The notes beneath the pieces are model-generated. The model made no database searches and was not told the DNA's origin. It saw only the letters and a list, made by a program, of their open reading frames with translations. From G965226155 sp965226155 (GTDB lineage: Bacteria; Pseudomonadota; Gammaproteobacteria; Eutrophobiales; Eutrophobiaceae), in contig OZ245331.1 of NCBI GenBank assembly GCA_965226155.1, positions 1,860,001 to 1,924,000 on the forward strand: 64,000 nt of DNA, in the 5' to 3' direction. Of this stretch, positions 9,530 through 17,350 are shown piece by piece (within the stretch, counting starts at the first letter, position 1; each line of letters starts with the position of its first letter). A program made the position numbers and the translations under genes.

Positions 9530-9664
9530 GGGGGTACTGACAAGTTAACTGATTTGAAGTTAAAATCAGCGCGGGTAAGCGGGCTAAGTCATTGATTGTT
9601 TAACGTAGGATCGGTTTTTTTACTACAAAGAGGGGGAAATTTACGTTAATTTGACAGTACCCCC
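9530..9664. mobile_element. Possible MITE with about 20-bp terminal inverted repeats
   Basis: GGGGGTACTGACAAGTTAAC at 9530-9549 is matched in reverse complement by a 19-20 base sequence ending at 9664 (two mismatches). The 135 bp between outer ends carry no ORF. The same end recurs at 52531-52552, and a diverged copy lies around 9126-9161. GGGG termini resemble Tn3-class ends, but no transposase is present and no target duplication is clear. It abuts a helicase relic. Confidence 0.5.
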
Positions 9665-9839
9665 GAGAGGCATGCAATTCCTGTATGACACACACCGATT
9701 CAATGTGGCAACATCCCGTGCGAGAGCCTTATGCATATTGGTGGGCAGCCCGACCCTGTTTAAACCAGAATGCCGCACTCCACGGCAAATGAGGATGGCA
9801 AATGGTTTCTGTCGGTATTTGGAGTTGGCACAATGCTAA
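9660..9839 (+). pseudogene. Superfamily I helicase C-terminal relic
   Basis: The frame reads PRGMQFLYDTHRFNVATSRA, then ALCILVGSP, ECRTPRQM and NGFCRYLELA before the stop. This matches motif VI (NVATSRAR) and the C-terminal tail of DNA2/NAM7-like superfamily I helicases, including those fused to a RecB-like nuclease. Everything upstream is missing and replaced by the inverted-repeat element, so it is a dead fragment of about 58 codons. Confidence 0.7.
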
Positions 9840-10000
9840 AGTATGCAGCATAAGTCATTAAGAAAAAAAATTTTATTATATTGACTGATTAATGATGAAT
9901 CGTCTCAAAAAGCTTGAGTTTAAGGTGTAAGAATGCGACAAAAGTGAGTTATGGGACGGGATAATAGCTTTCGCAATAGTTAATAAATGGAAATATTAGA
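9840..10000. other. Short AT-rich intergenic segment
   Basis: Separates the helicase relic from the HAD gene. No feature seen other than the likely promoter region of the HAD gene. Confidence 0.4.
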
Positions 10001-10843
10001 ATGACTATGAAACACATACCTTTGGCAATCGCTTATGATTTTGATGGGACTTTATCACCAGGAAATATGCAGGAATATGATTTCATACCCTCAATCGGGA
10101 TGAATAAAAAGTCATTTTGGAATGAAGTGGACGAACTGTCTAAAGTCCAGAATGCGGATCGGATTTTGACTTATATGCAGCATATGCTAACGAAAGCGAA
10201 AGAAAATCAAGTCCCAGTTCGGCGTAGTGATTTTATAAAATATGGTGAATCTGTGAAACTATTTAAAGGAGTAACAGACTGGTTTAATCAAATTAATAAA
10301 TATGCAAAAAATCAGAGAATAAAAGTCGACCACTTTATTGTTTCATCTGGCATACGTGAAATGGTTAAGGGTACACCTATCGCGAAACACTTTAAGAAGA
10401 TTTATGCCTCATCTTTTATGTATGACCATCATGATGTTGCTTATTGGCCTGCTCTTGCACTTAACTATACGACTAAAACACAATATATATTTCGTATAAA
10501 TAAAGGCCATTTGAGCGTTTATGATGATTCTAAAATCAATGAATATCTACCAAAAAATGAAAGGCCAATTCCATTTGAAAATATGATATTCGTTGGTGAT
10601 GGTGAGACAGATGTACCTTGTTTTCGGTTAATAAAGGAGCAGGGCGGACATTCAATAGGGGTTTATAAACCAAATACTCAAGGAGCAAAAAATAAAGCTG
10701 AGAAGTTAATTGAGCAGGGACGTGTAAATTTTGTTTGTAAAGCAGATTATACAACTAATAGTGAATTAGATATCTGTATCAAAGCAATAGTAGATAAAAT
10801 TGCGAAGGATGGAACGTTAAATAATTTAGGGAAGAAATATTAA
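10001..10843 (+). CDS. HAD-superfamily hydrolase
   Basis: 280 residues with the full haloacid-dehalogenase motif set: motif I YDFDGTLSPG with nucleophile Asp13 and Asp15, motif II FIVSSGIREM (the SSG segment), and motif IV FVGDGETDVPCF with the metal-binding acidic residues. The helical cap between motifs I and II (about 20-110) suggests a C1-type small-molecule phosphatase; the true substrate is unknown. Composition is AT-rich, unlike the GC-rich genes on either side. It stands alone with no operon partner. ATG at 10001 or 10007 are both possible. HAD proteins of this kind are often found as isolated genes in genomic islands, but nothing here ties it to defence. Confidence 0.85.
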   Translation: MTMKHIPLAIAYDFDGTLSPGNMQEYDFIPSIGMNKKSFWNEVDELSKVQNADRILTYMQHMLTKAKENQVPVRRSDFIKYGESVKLFKGVTDWFNQINKYAKNQRIKVDHFIVSSGIREMVKGTPIAKHFKKIYASSFMYDHHDVAYWPALALNYTTKTQYIFRINKGHLSVYDDSKINEYLPKNERPIPFENMIFVGDGETDVPCFRLIKEQGGHSIGVYKPNTQGAKNKAEKLIEQGRVNFVCKADYTTNSELDICIKAIVDKIAKDGTLNNLGKKY

Positions 10844-10853
10844 GAAATTAATT

Positions 10854-10884
10854 GGGAACTGTCGGTAGTGTCTCAGTTTGAAAT
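10854..10884 (+). repeat. 31-bp repeat (GGGAACT...TAGTGTCTCAGTTTGAAAT type), copy 1
   Basis: Related sequences occur at 16361-16393 and 55894-55924, each at the edge of a rearranged segment. This suggests the end of an insertion sequence or a MITE. No element body is recognisable here. Confidence 0.5.
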
Positions 10885-11076
10885 CTTCTTTTTGTAATGC
10901 CCACGCTTTCTTGAGGGAATACAATAGTCATTTGAACACAAACTCTAACTTTAATATCGGTGTCGTTATCGGGGGCAGGGCAAGGCACGAAACGGTCTGT
11001 TCGCACATAGCGACTCTGGAGACGCCGTGTACGGTTTCGGTAAATAATTTCTGGTTCCCAAGAGAGGGCATGAATC

Positions 11077-11229
11077 ATGAGATTTGCTGAAGAGATACTC
11101 CTGTTGCTGCTTAACGAAGAGACAGGCTACTTCATTCCCATCCCGGAGTGGAAAATGTCATGCGTGCTTGCAGGCAGCGTCCTGATCGACCTCTCGCTGG
11201 AAAACCACATCGACTGTGCACCGCTATGA
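11077..11229 (+). pseudogene. GPP34-family protein, N-terminal fragment
   Basis: Fifty codons, beginning MRFAEEILLLLLNEETGYF and followed by PIPEW and VLAGSVLIDLSLENHID. This is the N-terminal signature of GPP34 (GOLPH3-like) phosphoinositide-binding-fold proteins, which normally have about 200-230 residues. It stops at TGA 11227-11229, and no continuation of the family appears in other frames, so it is a truncated remnant. The stop overlaps the next small ORF as ATGA. Confidence 0.65.
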
Positions 11230-11462
11230 ACGCGTTCGAGATCGAGGGCATGGAGATACCGATCCACAGCAAGGTTCTGATCGCCTTTCCGGCAACTCAT
11301 TTCGATGAGGAGACTGCCATGCTTGCAAGCTGTCCGGGTTGTGGCGTAAAGCACGGAATTGTCAATGTGATCAGAGACGGGAAAGCATCCTCGAGACGAC
11401 GATGGATCAATGAATATCCAGACCCCGGTCTATGGCATTGCACAATGAATATTAGGGGATGA
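11226..11462 (+). CDS. Hypothetical protein with CPGCG motif
   Basis: 78 codons starting in the ATGA overlap with the GPP34 fragment and ending three bases before the HNH gene. It contains a single CPGCGVKHG cysteine pair around the middle, which could be half of a zinc site. I do not recognise a family. The tight spacing suggests co-transcription with the downstream nuclease, but it could equally be chance reading through degenerate sequence. Confidence 0.4.
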   Translation: MNAFEIEGMEIPIHSKVLIAFPATHFDEETAMLASCPGCGVKHGIVNVIRDGKASSRRRWINEYPDPGLWHCTMNIRG

Positions 11463-11465
11463 GCG

Positions 11466-12401
11466 GTGTCCCCAATGACCGATGCCTACCATGATACCCT
11501 GATCCGAGTGACGGCTTTCAAGCATGTTCGAGAGTTGCATGAAGTGCACGGTCATCTGACCGCAAACGAATTGAAGCCAGGTTTTGTCTTCGACGGTGAG
11601 CGTATCCCGCTCATCAATCCGCAACGCGGTATTTTCAAGCCGCAACAGATGCAATTCTTGCTTTCAATCAAGACTGTATTCCCGTGGCCAGGCAGTAAAG
11701 TTTGGTACGACGATCAGCGTGACATTCACCGTCAGATTTTTGAGGGTGACGAGACGGTGGATTACGCCTTCATGGGGAACAATCCGGAGGCGGCTGATAA
11801 TCGCTGGCTGCGTGAGGCGTTTGAGAACCGGATACCGGTGATTTATTTCCTCGGTATCGCACCCGGCCGCTACCAGGCTATGTTACCCGCTTTCATTTCA
11901 GGGTGGGATGCCGATGCGTTAAAGGTGCGTATTGCGTTCGGGGCGCTTGATCAAGAAACGCTGATGCCACCGGAAAATGCACTGGAACGGCGGTATGCCC
12001 TGCGTACGGTTAAGCAACGACTGCATCAGGCATCGTTTCGCGAAGCTATCATCAGTGCCTATGATGGTCGCTGTGCGCTGTCAAGGATACCCGAACCCTT
12101 GTTCTTAGACGCAGCGCATATTGTCTCGGACAAGGATGAGCAGTTCGGTCAACCAGTGATCCCGAACGGTATTCCACTGTCAAAAATCCACCACGCGGCC
12201 TTCGACGCACACCTGATCGGCATCGATCCGGACTACCGTCTGCATGTCTCTGATAGACTACTCGACCAGAAAGACGGCTCCATGCTGGAAGCCCTAAAGC
12301 GGTTGAACGGTGGGACCATTCACCTGCCTAGCTGTATCAAGGACCGACCGGATCAAGACCGTCTAGCACTGCGCTTCGAGCGATTCAAAGCGGTAGCGTG
12401 A
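11466..12401 (+). CDS. McrA-like HNH restriction endonuclease
   Basis: 311 residues from GTG (AGGGGA about seven bases upstream); ATG 11475 is an alternative start. The N-terminal 160 residues resemble the recognition domain found in putative restriction HNH proteins (FDGERIPLINPQRGIFKP, PVIYFLGIAPGRY). The C-terminal part is an HNH_2-type nuclease: FREAIISAYDGRCALSR, DAAHIV with the active-site His, and NGIPLSKIHHAAFDAHLIG. Such proteins are thought to cut modified DNA as stand-alone type IV-like enzymes; that role is family knowledge and untested here. It is GC-richer than the HAD gene upstream. The reading frame is complete and appears functional. Confidence 0.87.
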   Translation: MSPMTDAYHDTLIRVTAFKHVRELHEVHGHLTANELKPGFVFDGERIPLINPQRGIFKPQQMQFLLSIKTVFPWPGSKVWYDDQRDIHRQIFEGDETVDYAFMGNNPEAADNRWLREAFENRIPVIYFLGIAPGRYQAMLPAFISGWDADALKVRIAFGALDQETLMPPENALERRYALRTVKQRLHQASFREAIISAYDGRCALSRIPEPLFLDAAHIVSDKDEQFGQPVIPNGIPLSKIHHAAFDAHLIGIDPDYRLHVSDRLLDQKDGSMLEALKRLNGGTIHLPSCIKDRPDQDRLALRFERFKAVA

Positions 12402-12451
12402 GCGGCTCGCCTTCGCCCAATAATTAGAATGTAAAAACAGGGGGATCTGAT

Positions 12452-12895
12452 ATGTGGTATTTAATAGTCGATACGCTATTAGCTATCTGGGTCTTCTTTG
12501 ATGCAACGAAAAGAAAGAATCACATCATTGGTTGGCCCTTGGTAACGGTTATTTTGGGCCCCATTGCATTACCGGTCTATCTTGCGAAACGGCATCTCAA
12601 AGAGGGCGAAATACGAGAAGGAGGAACCGCCTGGAATGTGCTCAAGAATTTCGTCCTGTTCTGGACTTTGACCCTAGCTGTTTTCGCATTTGCCGACTTC
12701 GTCAGTGTTGCAAATTTTACCCTGCAGTCGACAAATGGGGCGGATCAATTTGGCGCTATTATTGGGGTTGCGCTTAGTCTGGTAGTCACAGGGTTTATCT
12801 GGTTCATTGTCAGCATTGCCGCCCTGGTACTCGGCCTGATTCTTAAAAAATCAAGCATAGTGGAAAAAGGGCCGACCGGACCGTTGGCTACATAA
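12452..12895 (+). CDS. Four-helix inner-membrane protein, unknown function
   Basis: 147 residues with four hydrophobic segments at about 2-16, 26-44, 62-85 and 100-133, separated by short polar loops; the loop after helix 2 is basic (KRHLKEGEIREGG). A strong ribosome-binding site (AGGGGGAT) lies six to eight bases before the ATG. No family recognised beyond a general small membrane-protein pattern. It follows the HNH gene by 50 bases on the same strand and may be co-transcribed. Membrane topology is inferred from hydrophobicity only. Confidence 0.75.
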   Translation: MWYLIVDTLLAIWVFFDATKRKNHIIGWPLVTVILGPIALPVYLAKRHLKEGEIREGGTAWNVLKNFVLFWTLTLAVFAFADFVSVANFTLQSTNGADQFGAIIGVALSLVVTGFIWFIVSIAALVLGLILKKSSIVEKGPTGPLAT

Positions 12896-13275
12896 AATAG
12901 TGACTGCTATGTTTGATCTCATGACTTGACCCCTGCGGTGAGTGCGCCTGTTCAATGCTGCAGACCCTTGCTTTTAGCATCACGCTAGGAACAAGGGTAG
13001 TTGGTTATTTTTTCTCTCAGCTTACAGCCTTCGATGACATTCGGCTCCTTCAGCCCGTTGTATTCCCGGGTGTGTGGCTTGGCATCCGCTGTCATGGGAG
13101 AGGCCTCCTGCCGCGGGTGTACCCCGACTTCACTGTCTTTCAGATCATTATTGATACCGAAGGCGGCACGTCGGAGTTTAGGTGAAACACGCAATCCCGT
13201 CGTGTATGTTCGCCTTCAGCTTCTCATCAGGCTCTTATGCCATTAACTCCCGGTAAGTAGGGTTCCCGTTGCCGA
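12896..13275. other. Intergenic, nothing recognised
   Basis: 380 bases with only short overlapping frames on both strands. No repeat, RNA gene or terminator seen. Confidence 0.4.
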
Positions 13276-14219
13276 TCATTGACGCAACGCACCGAAGATA
13301 CCGTCTAAGCGGTCACGGCTGAACCGGCCGGCAATGCCTTGGTGCTCTGCACCGTAGAAGGTACCGTATATATTATTGTGACCGTCCCGATGCAAGAACC
13401 CACCCTCTATCAGACTAAGGCCCAGCCATGCCATATCAGCATGTCCTCCGCTGAAGTTCGAAAGATCCACATCAATCGTGGCAGCGGACAGATTGGCTTC
13501 AAGCCGGGCATCACCGGTAACAGGCATACCCAGTGTGTCCGGGTGGGCGTCATAGGCGCGGACCTGGCCTGTCCACACCGCAGAGCCGCTGACAGGATTA
13601 CTGCCAGACGGCGCGCCTTGAATCCTAAACGTGTATATCCCAATGGGTATTGTGCCGATATCTCTGATGTAGATATCTTTGATGTACGCCTTGAACAAGG
13701 TCACGCCGTCCTGTTTCGCCCAGTAGCCCCAATCATCGAACGTATAATTGGTGCGGGTACCGGAGAACGAACCCGGAAAACGCAAAGTAGGGCTGCCCGT
13801 ATGTTCGTAGGTCACCATCGTGTCCGTCTCAGTCACACTGCCGATCTCATCAAACGTCTGGGGACCGATTACAGGCACCGGTGCATCGGGCACGTGTGAG
13901 GTATCGTCCTCGTCTGTGCCAAATAACGCCGTCCTGATTTGCTCGATATGTTGTAATATCTCTTGCAATGACCCGGACTCGCCTGACGGTGCCAGCAGCG
14001 CTTCTGCCAGCGGGTCTAATACCTCTAGTTCAGGCGCATCCACAGGACACCTAACATCTCTATACCGTCAACCGCGTCCCCCGGGTTAAGCGGTGCCATC
14101 GTGCCCATGACATCTATTGGTGCTGCAGCTTGTTTAACTTCACCGCTGCAGCCATTCAACAACAAGATTGACGGAATAAGCAGGCATACCCACACAGAGG
14201 AGTTGATAGTTGGTTTCAT
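13276..14219 (-). pseudogene. TbpB-barrel surface lipoprotein, frameshifted
   Basis: The minus-strand start at 14219 encodes a lipoprotein signal (hydrophobic IPSILLL then lipobox LNGC) and about 60 residues. The main frame (about 255 residues, from 14043 or slightly earlier) overlaps it in another register, so one frameshift near 14025-14060 separates export signal from body. The body has features of the C-terminal beta-barrel of transferrin-binding-protein-B-like lipoproteins: DDWGYW, SGSAVWTGQVRAYD, LSAATIDVDLSNF and the ending FYGAEHQGIAGRFSRDRLDG followed by IFGA. Such proteins are outer-membrane anchored and often moved to the surface by Slam translocators; none is seen here. The neighbour at 14609-16030 ends in the same type of barrel. 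A GTG-started cytoplasmic product is possible but makes little sense. Confidence 0.72.
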
Positions 14220-14608
14220 GATTGTACTGTCCTTAATTGTTTAATTGGTTTGCATTTTTCGGCAGGCAAGATGGTGCCGGGTCTTTGCAAGCATTACAGA
14301 AAGTAAAGTGAGGTCCTGCCTATTCGCCATGCCCGAGCAGCGACCCCGGGCGAAGTACAAGACTGTTATATTCAGCAGCTAGCCTGACTAGGTGCTTTGT
14401 GTGTGTTTGCAGGGAATATGATAACGCCATAATCAGCGACAGTGTAGCTAATATAGTCATGCAGGGCGTACCGCTTGATAGCCGGGGTACGCTCGACAGG
14501 CATATTGCCGTTACGTTGGATCGCCCCGACCACTCACGTTTTATTGCCCTTGTTAGCGATGCATCCATCAGCGGATAGATGCCTTTGGACAATGGACAGG
14601 GTAGGACA
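14220..14608. other. Intergenic between two lipoprotein genes
   Basis: 389 bases. Frames crossing it look like shadows without motif content. The promoter for the frameshifted lipoprotein should lie here, reading leftwards. Confidence 0.4.
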
Positions 14609-16030
14609 TCATCGGGTGCCGCCGAACGCGGCCGATAGGTCGTCGCGCAGGATGACGCCCCCCATGCCTTCGTGCGCGGGGCCAAAAAACGCGCCCGTAA
14701 CTGCTCCGACGTCGCCGCCAGTCTGAACGAAGGTGTTGCCCCGCACCTCTATACGGTAGCCGAGATCGCTGTCCAGCCACATCGACCCTGTGCCCACGGC
14801 ACCGGGCGGGGTGCCGGTGGGCCAGTACTCCAAGCCTGTGAATACCATCTCGCCGTCCATGGTTGCGAGTTGGACTGCGAGATGGGTGCCCCCGGCGACC
14901 GCCTCGGCTGCTGGGGTGAGGCCGAGAAGACGCCCGGACCAGCGTGCGGTTCCAGCGAGTCGCGGGTTCTCCGCGAGTGCGGTGTCGGGCCCGGTGCCTG
15001 AGGCCCAGGGTTGTACAAGGCCGTTTGAGAACGCGGTCCCGAACGTGACTTCACCCTCCGAGAGGGCATGGATGCCGTAGAGATGCGTGGAGGTGTCGGC
15101 CCACGGTCCGAGATCGATATCGATCGGGTTGGATGTGCCGCCGGGATCGACGCGGCTGTAGACCGCGAACAATGCAGCGCGGTCGAGGGGGTGGAGGATA
15201 TACTCCGTCGGGCCATCACCGCCTCCGGCTACCATGATGCTGTCGGGGAACTGTGCCGGGTCGGGATGTTCGCGCCCGAGGATATGAATGATCTCGTGGG
15301 CGATGACGCCCAGCCGCTCATCACCCGCGGTGCGCGTCGGATCGATCCAGATCTGACCGCCCGTGATCTCGATGTTGAATGGGCGGTCCAGATCGGCGGT
15401 GGCATAGAACTCGTAGCGCGGCATGGCGAGCCCGATGTCCTCGCCCTCTGGCGGTCGGAACTCGGCCGGCCAGTCCTCCTGCACGGCGAATGCGATGGTG
15501 ATCTCCGAAGGCGCGAGGTCGGCCGTGCCGGCCTCATCACCAAATTTTATCTGCCAGTCCCGCGGCAGAGCCATGTTCAGGAGCTGCACCACGAGTACGG
15601 CTTCGCCAAGGAGCTGTGGGGAGGTGCTTTCGGCCACGCGGAAGAGTGGCGGATCGGCCGCGAATCGCAGCAGGAGACCGTCAGGAAACAGTTGCACGTC
15701 AATGCCCGCCTCGGCATCGGTGCGCAAGTAGGAATGCGCTTCCTCATGGAGATAGGCGACCAGTTCGGTCCGCGTCACGGTGTTTGGCAGCTCGCCGTGG
15801 TGAACGGAAGCTGAGCCGTGACGGACGACTAGCGGCAACGCATTGATTGGCGGCGTGGCCGCGGCGCCGACATGCAGGATATCGCCAAGCTTCAACACTG
15901 GTGCCTGCGCGGCGTGCGCCGGCTCCTGCATCGGCAGAACGGGCGAAGACAAACGCATGTCTTTGACACCCGTGCAGGACGAAAGGACGAGAAGTCCGGC
16001 GATGGCGGCCAAGGTGCGGATCGTGGTCAT
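14609..16030 (-). CDS. Lipoprotein zinc metalloprotease with C-terminal TbpB-like barrel
   Basis: 473 residues from ATG at 16030. GGAGAC precedes it, and the following residues form a clear lipoprotein signal ending LSSC (Cys19); a longer in-frame extension upstream lacks export features. Residues 245-255, HEIIHILGREH, match the metzincin-type zinc site HExxHxxGxxH, embedded in a domain with IWIDPTRTAGDERLGVIAHE and a downstream MV-containing turn. The C-terminal ~150 residues end in TGAFFGPAHEGMGGVILRDD with FGG, the barrel signature shared with the gene at 13276. The product is therefore an outer-membrane-anchored protease carrying a TbpB-type barrel; substrate unknown. GC content is clearly higher than in the catabolic regions. 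No premature stops: probably functional. Confidence 0.8.
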   Translation of the reverse strand: MTTIRTLAAIAGLLVLSSCTGVKDMRLSSPVLPMQEPAHAAQAPVLKLGDILHVGAAATPPINALPLVVRHGSASVHHGELPNTVTRTELVAYLHEEAHSYLRTDAEAGIDVQLFPDGLLLRFAADPPLFRVAESTSPQLLGEAVLVVQLLNMALPRDWQIKFGDEAGTADLAPSEITIAFAVQEDWPAEFRPPEGEDIGLAMPRYEFYATADLDRPFNIEITGGQIWIDPTRTAGDERLGVIAHEIIHILGREHPDPAQFPDSIMVAGGGDGPTEYILHPLDRAALFAVYSRVDPGGTSNPIDIDLGPWADTSTHLYGIHALSEGEVTFGTAFSNGLVQPWASGTGPDTALAENPRLAGTARWSGRLLGLTPAAEAVAGGTHLAVQLATMDGEMVFTGLEYWPTGTPPGAVGTGSMWLDSDLGYRIEVRGNTFVQTGGDVGAVTGAFFGPAHEGMGGVILRDDLSAAFGGTR

Positions 16031-16360
16031 GGCTGTCTCCGTGCGGTCGAGGTGCCGGCGGCTGCAATCGCCGCCGCGCTGACCGCGCCTTGCCTTCTTC
16101 AAAAAGCTGCGCCGGCTCGTCATCTTTTGTGCCTACTCCTTTGGCATGGAGTCAATACCATTGATTTCATGTACTCATTTGTTGCTGTACTTTACTAGAA
16201 TAGGGAATTTGCAGATACCCTACAATTCGAGTTGACCCATGGGCGGTTGTTACAATAGCACTTTTCTCGAACCCTTGCTGACGGCCCGAACGACGCGGGT
16301 TACGCCGAGTAAGCACATCGCAAGCGCGTAAATTCTAGTATTGAAGGCCGCTTTTATTTA
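16031..16360. other. Intergenic, nothing recognised
   Basis: About 330 bases upstream of the metalloprotease gene. It should include that gene's promoter on the minus strand; no other feature seen. Confidence 0.35.
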
Positions 16361-16393
16361 TGGAACTATAAGGTAGTGGCTCAGTTTGAAATT
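16361..16393 (+). repeat. 31-bp repeat, copy 2
   Basis: TGGAACTATAAGGTAGTGG then CTCAGTTTGAAAT; see the copies at 10854 and 55894. Directly followed by CGTGGCGAATTACTAAATCA, which also occurs at 50505-50524 next to a transposase relic. Confidence 0.5.
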
Positions 16394-16427
16394 TAGCTGT
16401 ACGTGGCGAATTACTAAATCAGGCTGC

Positions 16428-16526
16428 GATAGTCTTGTTTCACTAGTGCTAATTTACAACTCACATTTTCCTTCTTCCTCTGTTGTAGCGTTTCGTGCTG
16501 TAATTCAGGCAACCTGTTCAATACCG
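16428..16526 (-). pseudogene. IS3-family right-end relic
   Basis: In reverse complement, the sequence parallels the tail of OrfB and the right end of the intact IS3-family copies (ACGAAACGCTACAAC, then a GAGGAAGAAGG stretch, then CAAGACTAT for their GAGGAGGAAGG and TAGGACTAC). The outermost inverted repeat is cut off here, but it is complete at the homologous site 55941-56057. Confidence 0.6.
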
Positions 16527-17345
16527 TTAGAAGAGCTGTTGCTGAGGTTGCCGAGGCGGGTAGTACACCCCAATAATCGTAAAGGGATTGGTGTGCCGTG
16601 CGCGATGATGCTCAAGTGTGGTGCCTAAAAATAAAACGATATCCTTGTTCTGCATAAAATCCCGTCCATATTTCTCCCGCACTTTATCGACTGCGACAGA
16701 CTCGTCACCCTCGGCTGCAGCCAGGCAGTGCCGGTACAGTGCACCGATCTCCCAATCTTCAATCGCCATTGTCGAGACCTTACCCTGTTCATCTTCGAAT
16801 CGGTATTTGAATTTGTAGGGGATCTTATCGATAGGAACGCGTGGCCCATCACCGGCATGCTTCCCACTGGTGAGCATATCCACTTGCTTAAGTTGCTCTA
16901 GCCACTGTTCTTTCCATTCATGGTTATCCGCTTCAACGATAAACTTTGCCAGTCGCTTAGGCTTAAAAACGGCGAGGGAGATATTCTGCGGGTCCTTAGA
17001 ATCGTCAATAAGCCTGGTGAGGTTCGTATAGACGTTTTTTAGGCAAGCTTGCTTGCGTTCGTACCAGGCCTGATCTGTCCCGAGCTTGCTGATGACAACG
17101 AGGTCACTGAGATCTGGATACTTGGGTCGATGGCTCTCTGGCCGAAAGTCAAGTGACGGTTTCTGAGGTTCGAGTTCCAGCTCAACCCACTCCCATTTGT
17201 GGTATTCCAGAAACTGGAAGGGAACCGGATAGATGCGAACCCAGGAGCCGTCTTCCCGGACGCCCGCGGTACATACTAACTCATCATAAGAGCGCGAGGG
17301 TAACGGGTATGTGGTTACGGTAATGAGTACACGGGTCTTGGCCAT
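16527..17345 (-). CDS. Conserved protein, partner of the DUF488 gene
   Basis: 272 residues starting MAKTRVLITVTTYPLPSRSY, with a typical opening of a conserved but unnamed family (GVREDGSWVRIYPVPF, WVELELEPQKPSLDFRPES). The C-terminus is KYRFEDEQGKVSTMAIEDWE, then FLGTTLEHHRARHTNPFTII. No transmembrane segments or known catalytic motif. It follows the DUF488 gene by five bases on the same strand, so the two form one unit. A truncated, nearly identical duplicate lies at 56058-56738, starting with the WEWVELELEP segment. The pairing with a DUF488/Panacea-like protein suggests a toxin-antitoxin or defence-island pair, but this is inference. Confidence 0.82.
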   Translation of the reverse strand: MAKTRVLITVTTYPLPSRSYDELVCTAGVREDGSWVRIYPVPFQFLEYHKWEWVELELEPQKPSLDFRPESHRPKYPDLSDLVVISKLGTDQAWYERKQACLKNVYTNLTRLIDDSKDPQNISLAVFKPKRLAKFIVEADNHEWKEQWLEQLKQVDMLTSGKHAGDGPRVPIDKIPYKFKYRFEDEQGKVSTMAIEDWEIGALYRHCLAAAEGDESVAVDKVREKYGRDFMQNKDIVLFLGTTLEHHRARHTNPFTIIGVYYPPRQPQQQLF

Positions 17346-17350
17346 TGTCC

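Noticed and set aside
14320..14685. 121-codon minus-strand frame between the two lipoprotein genes
   Set aside because: No export signal, no motif, overlaps the end of the metalloprotease gene; looks like an incidental open frame.
15068..15814. 248-codon plus-strand frame opposite the metalloprotease
   Set aside because: Lies entirely antisense to a gene with lipobox, zinc motif and barrel signature.
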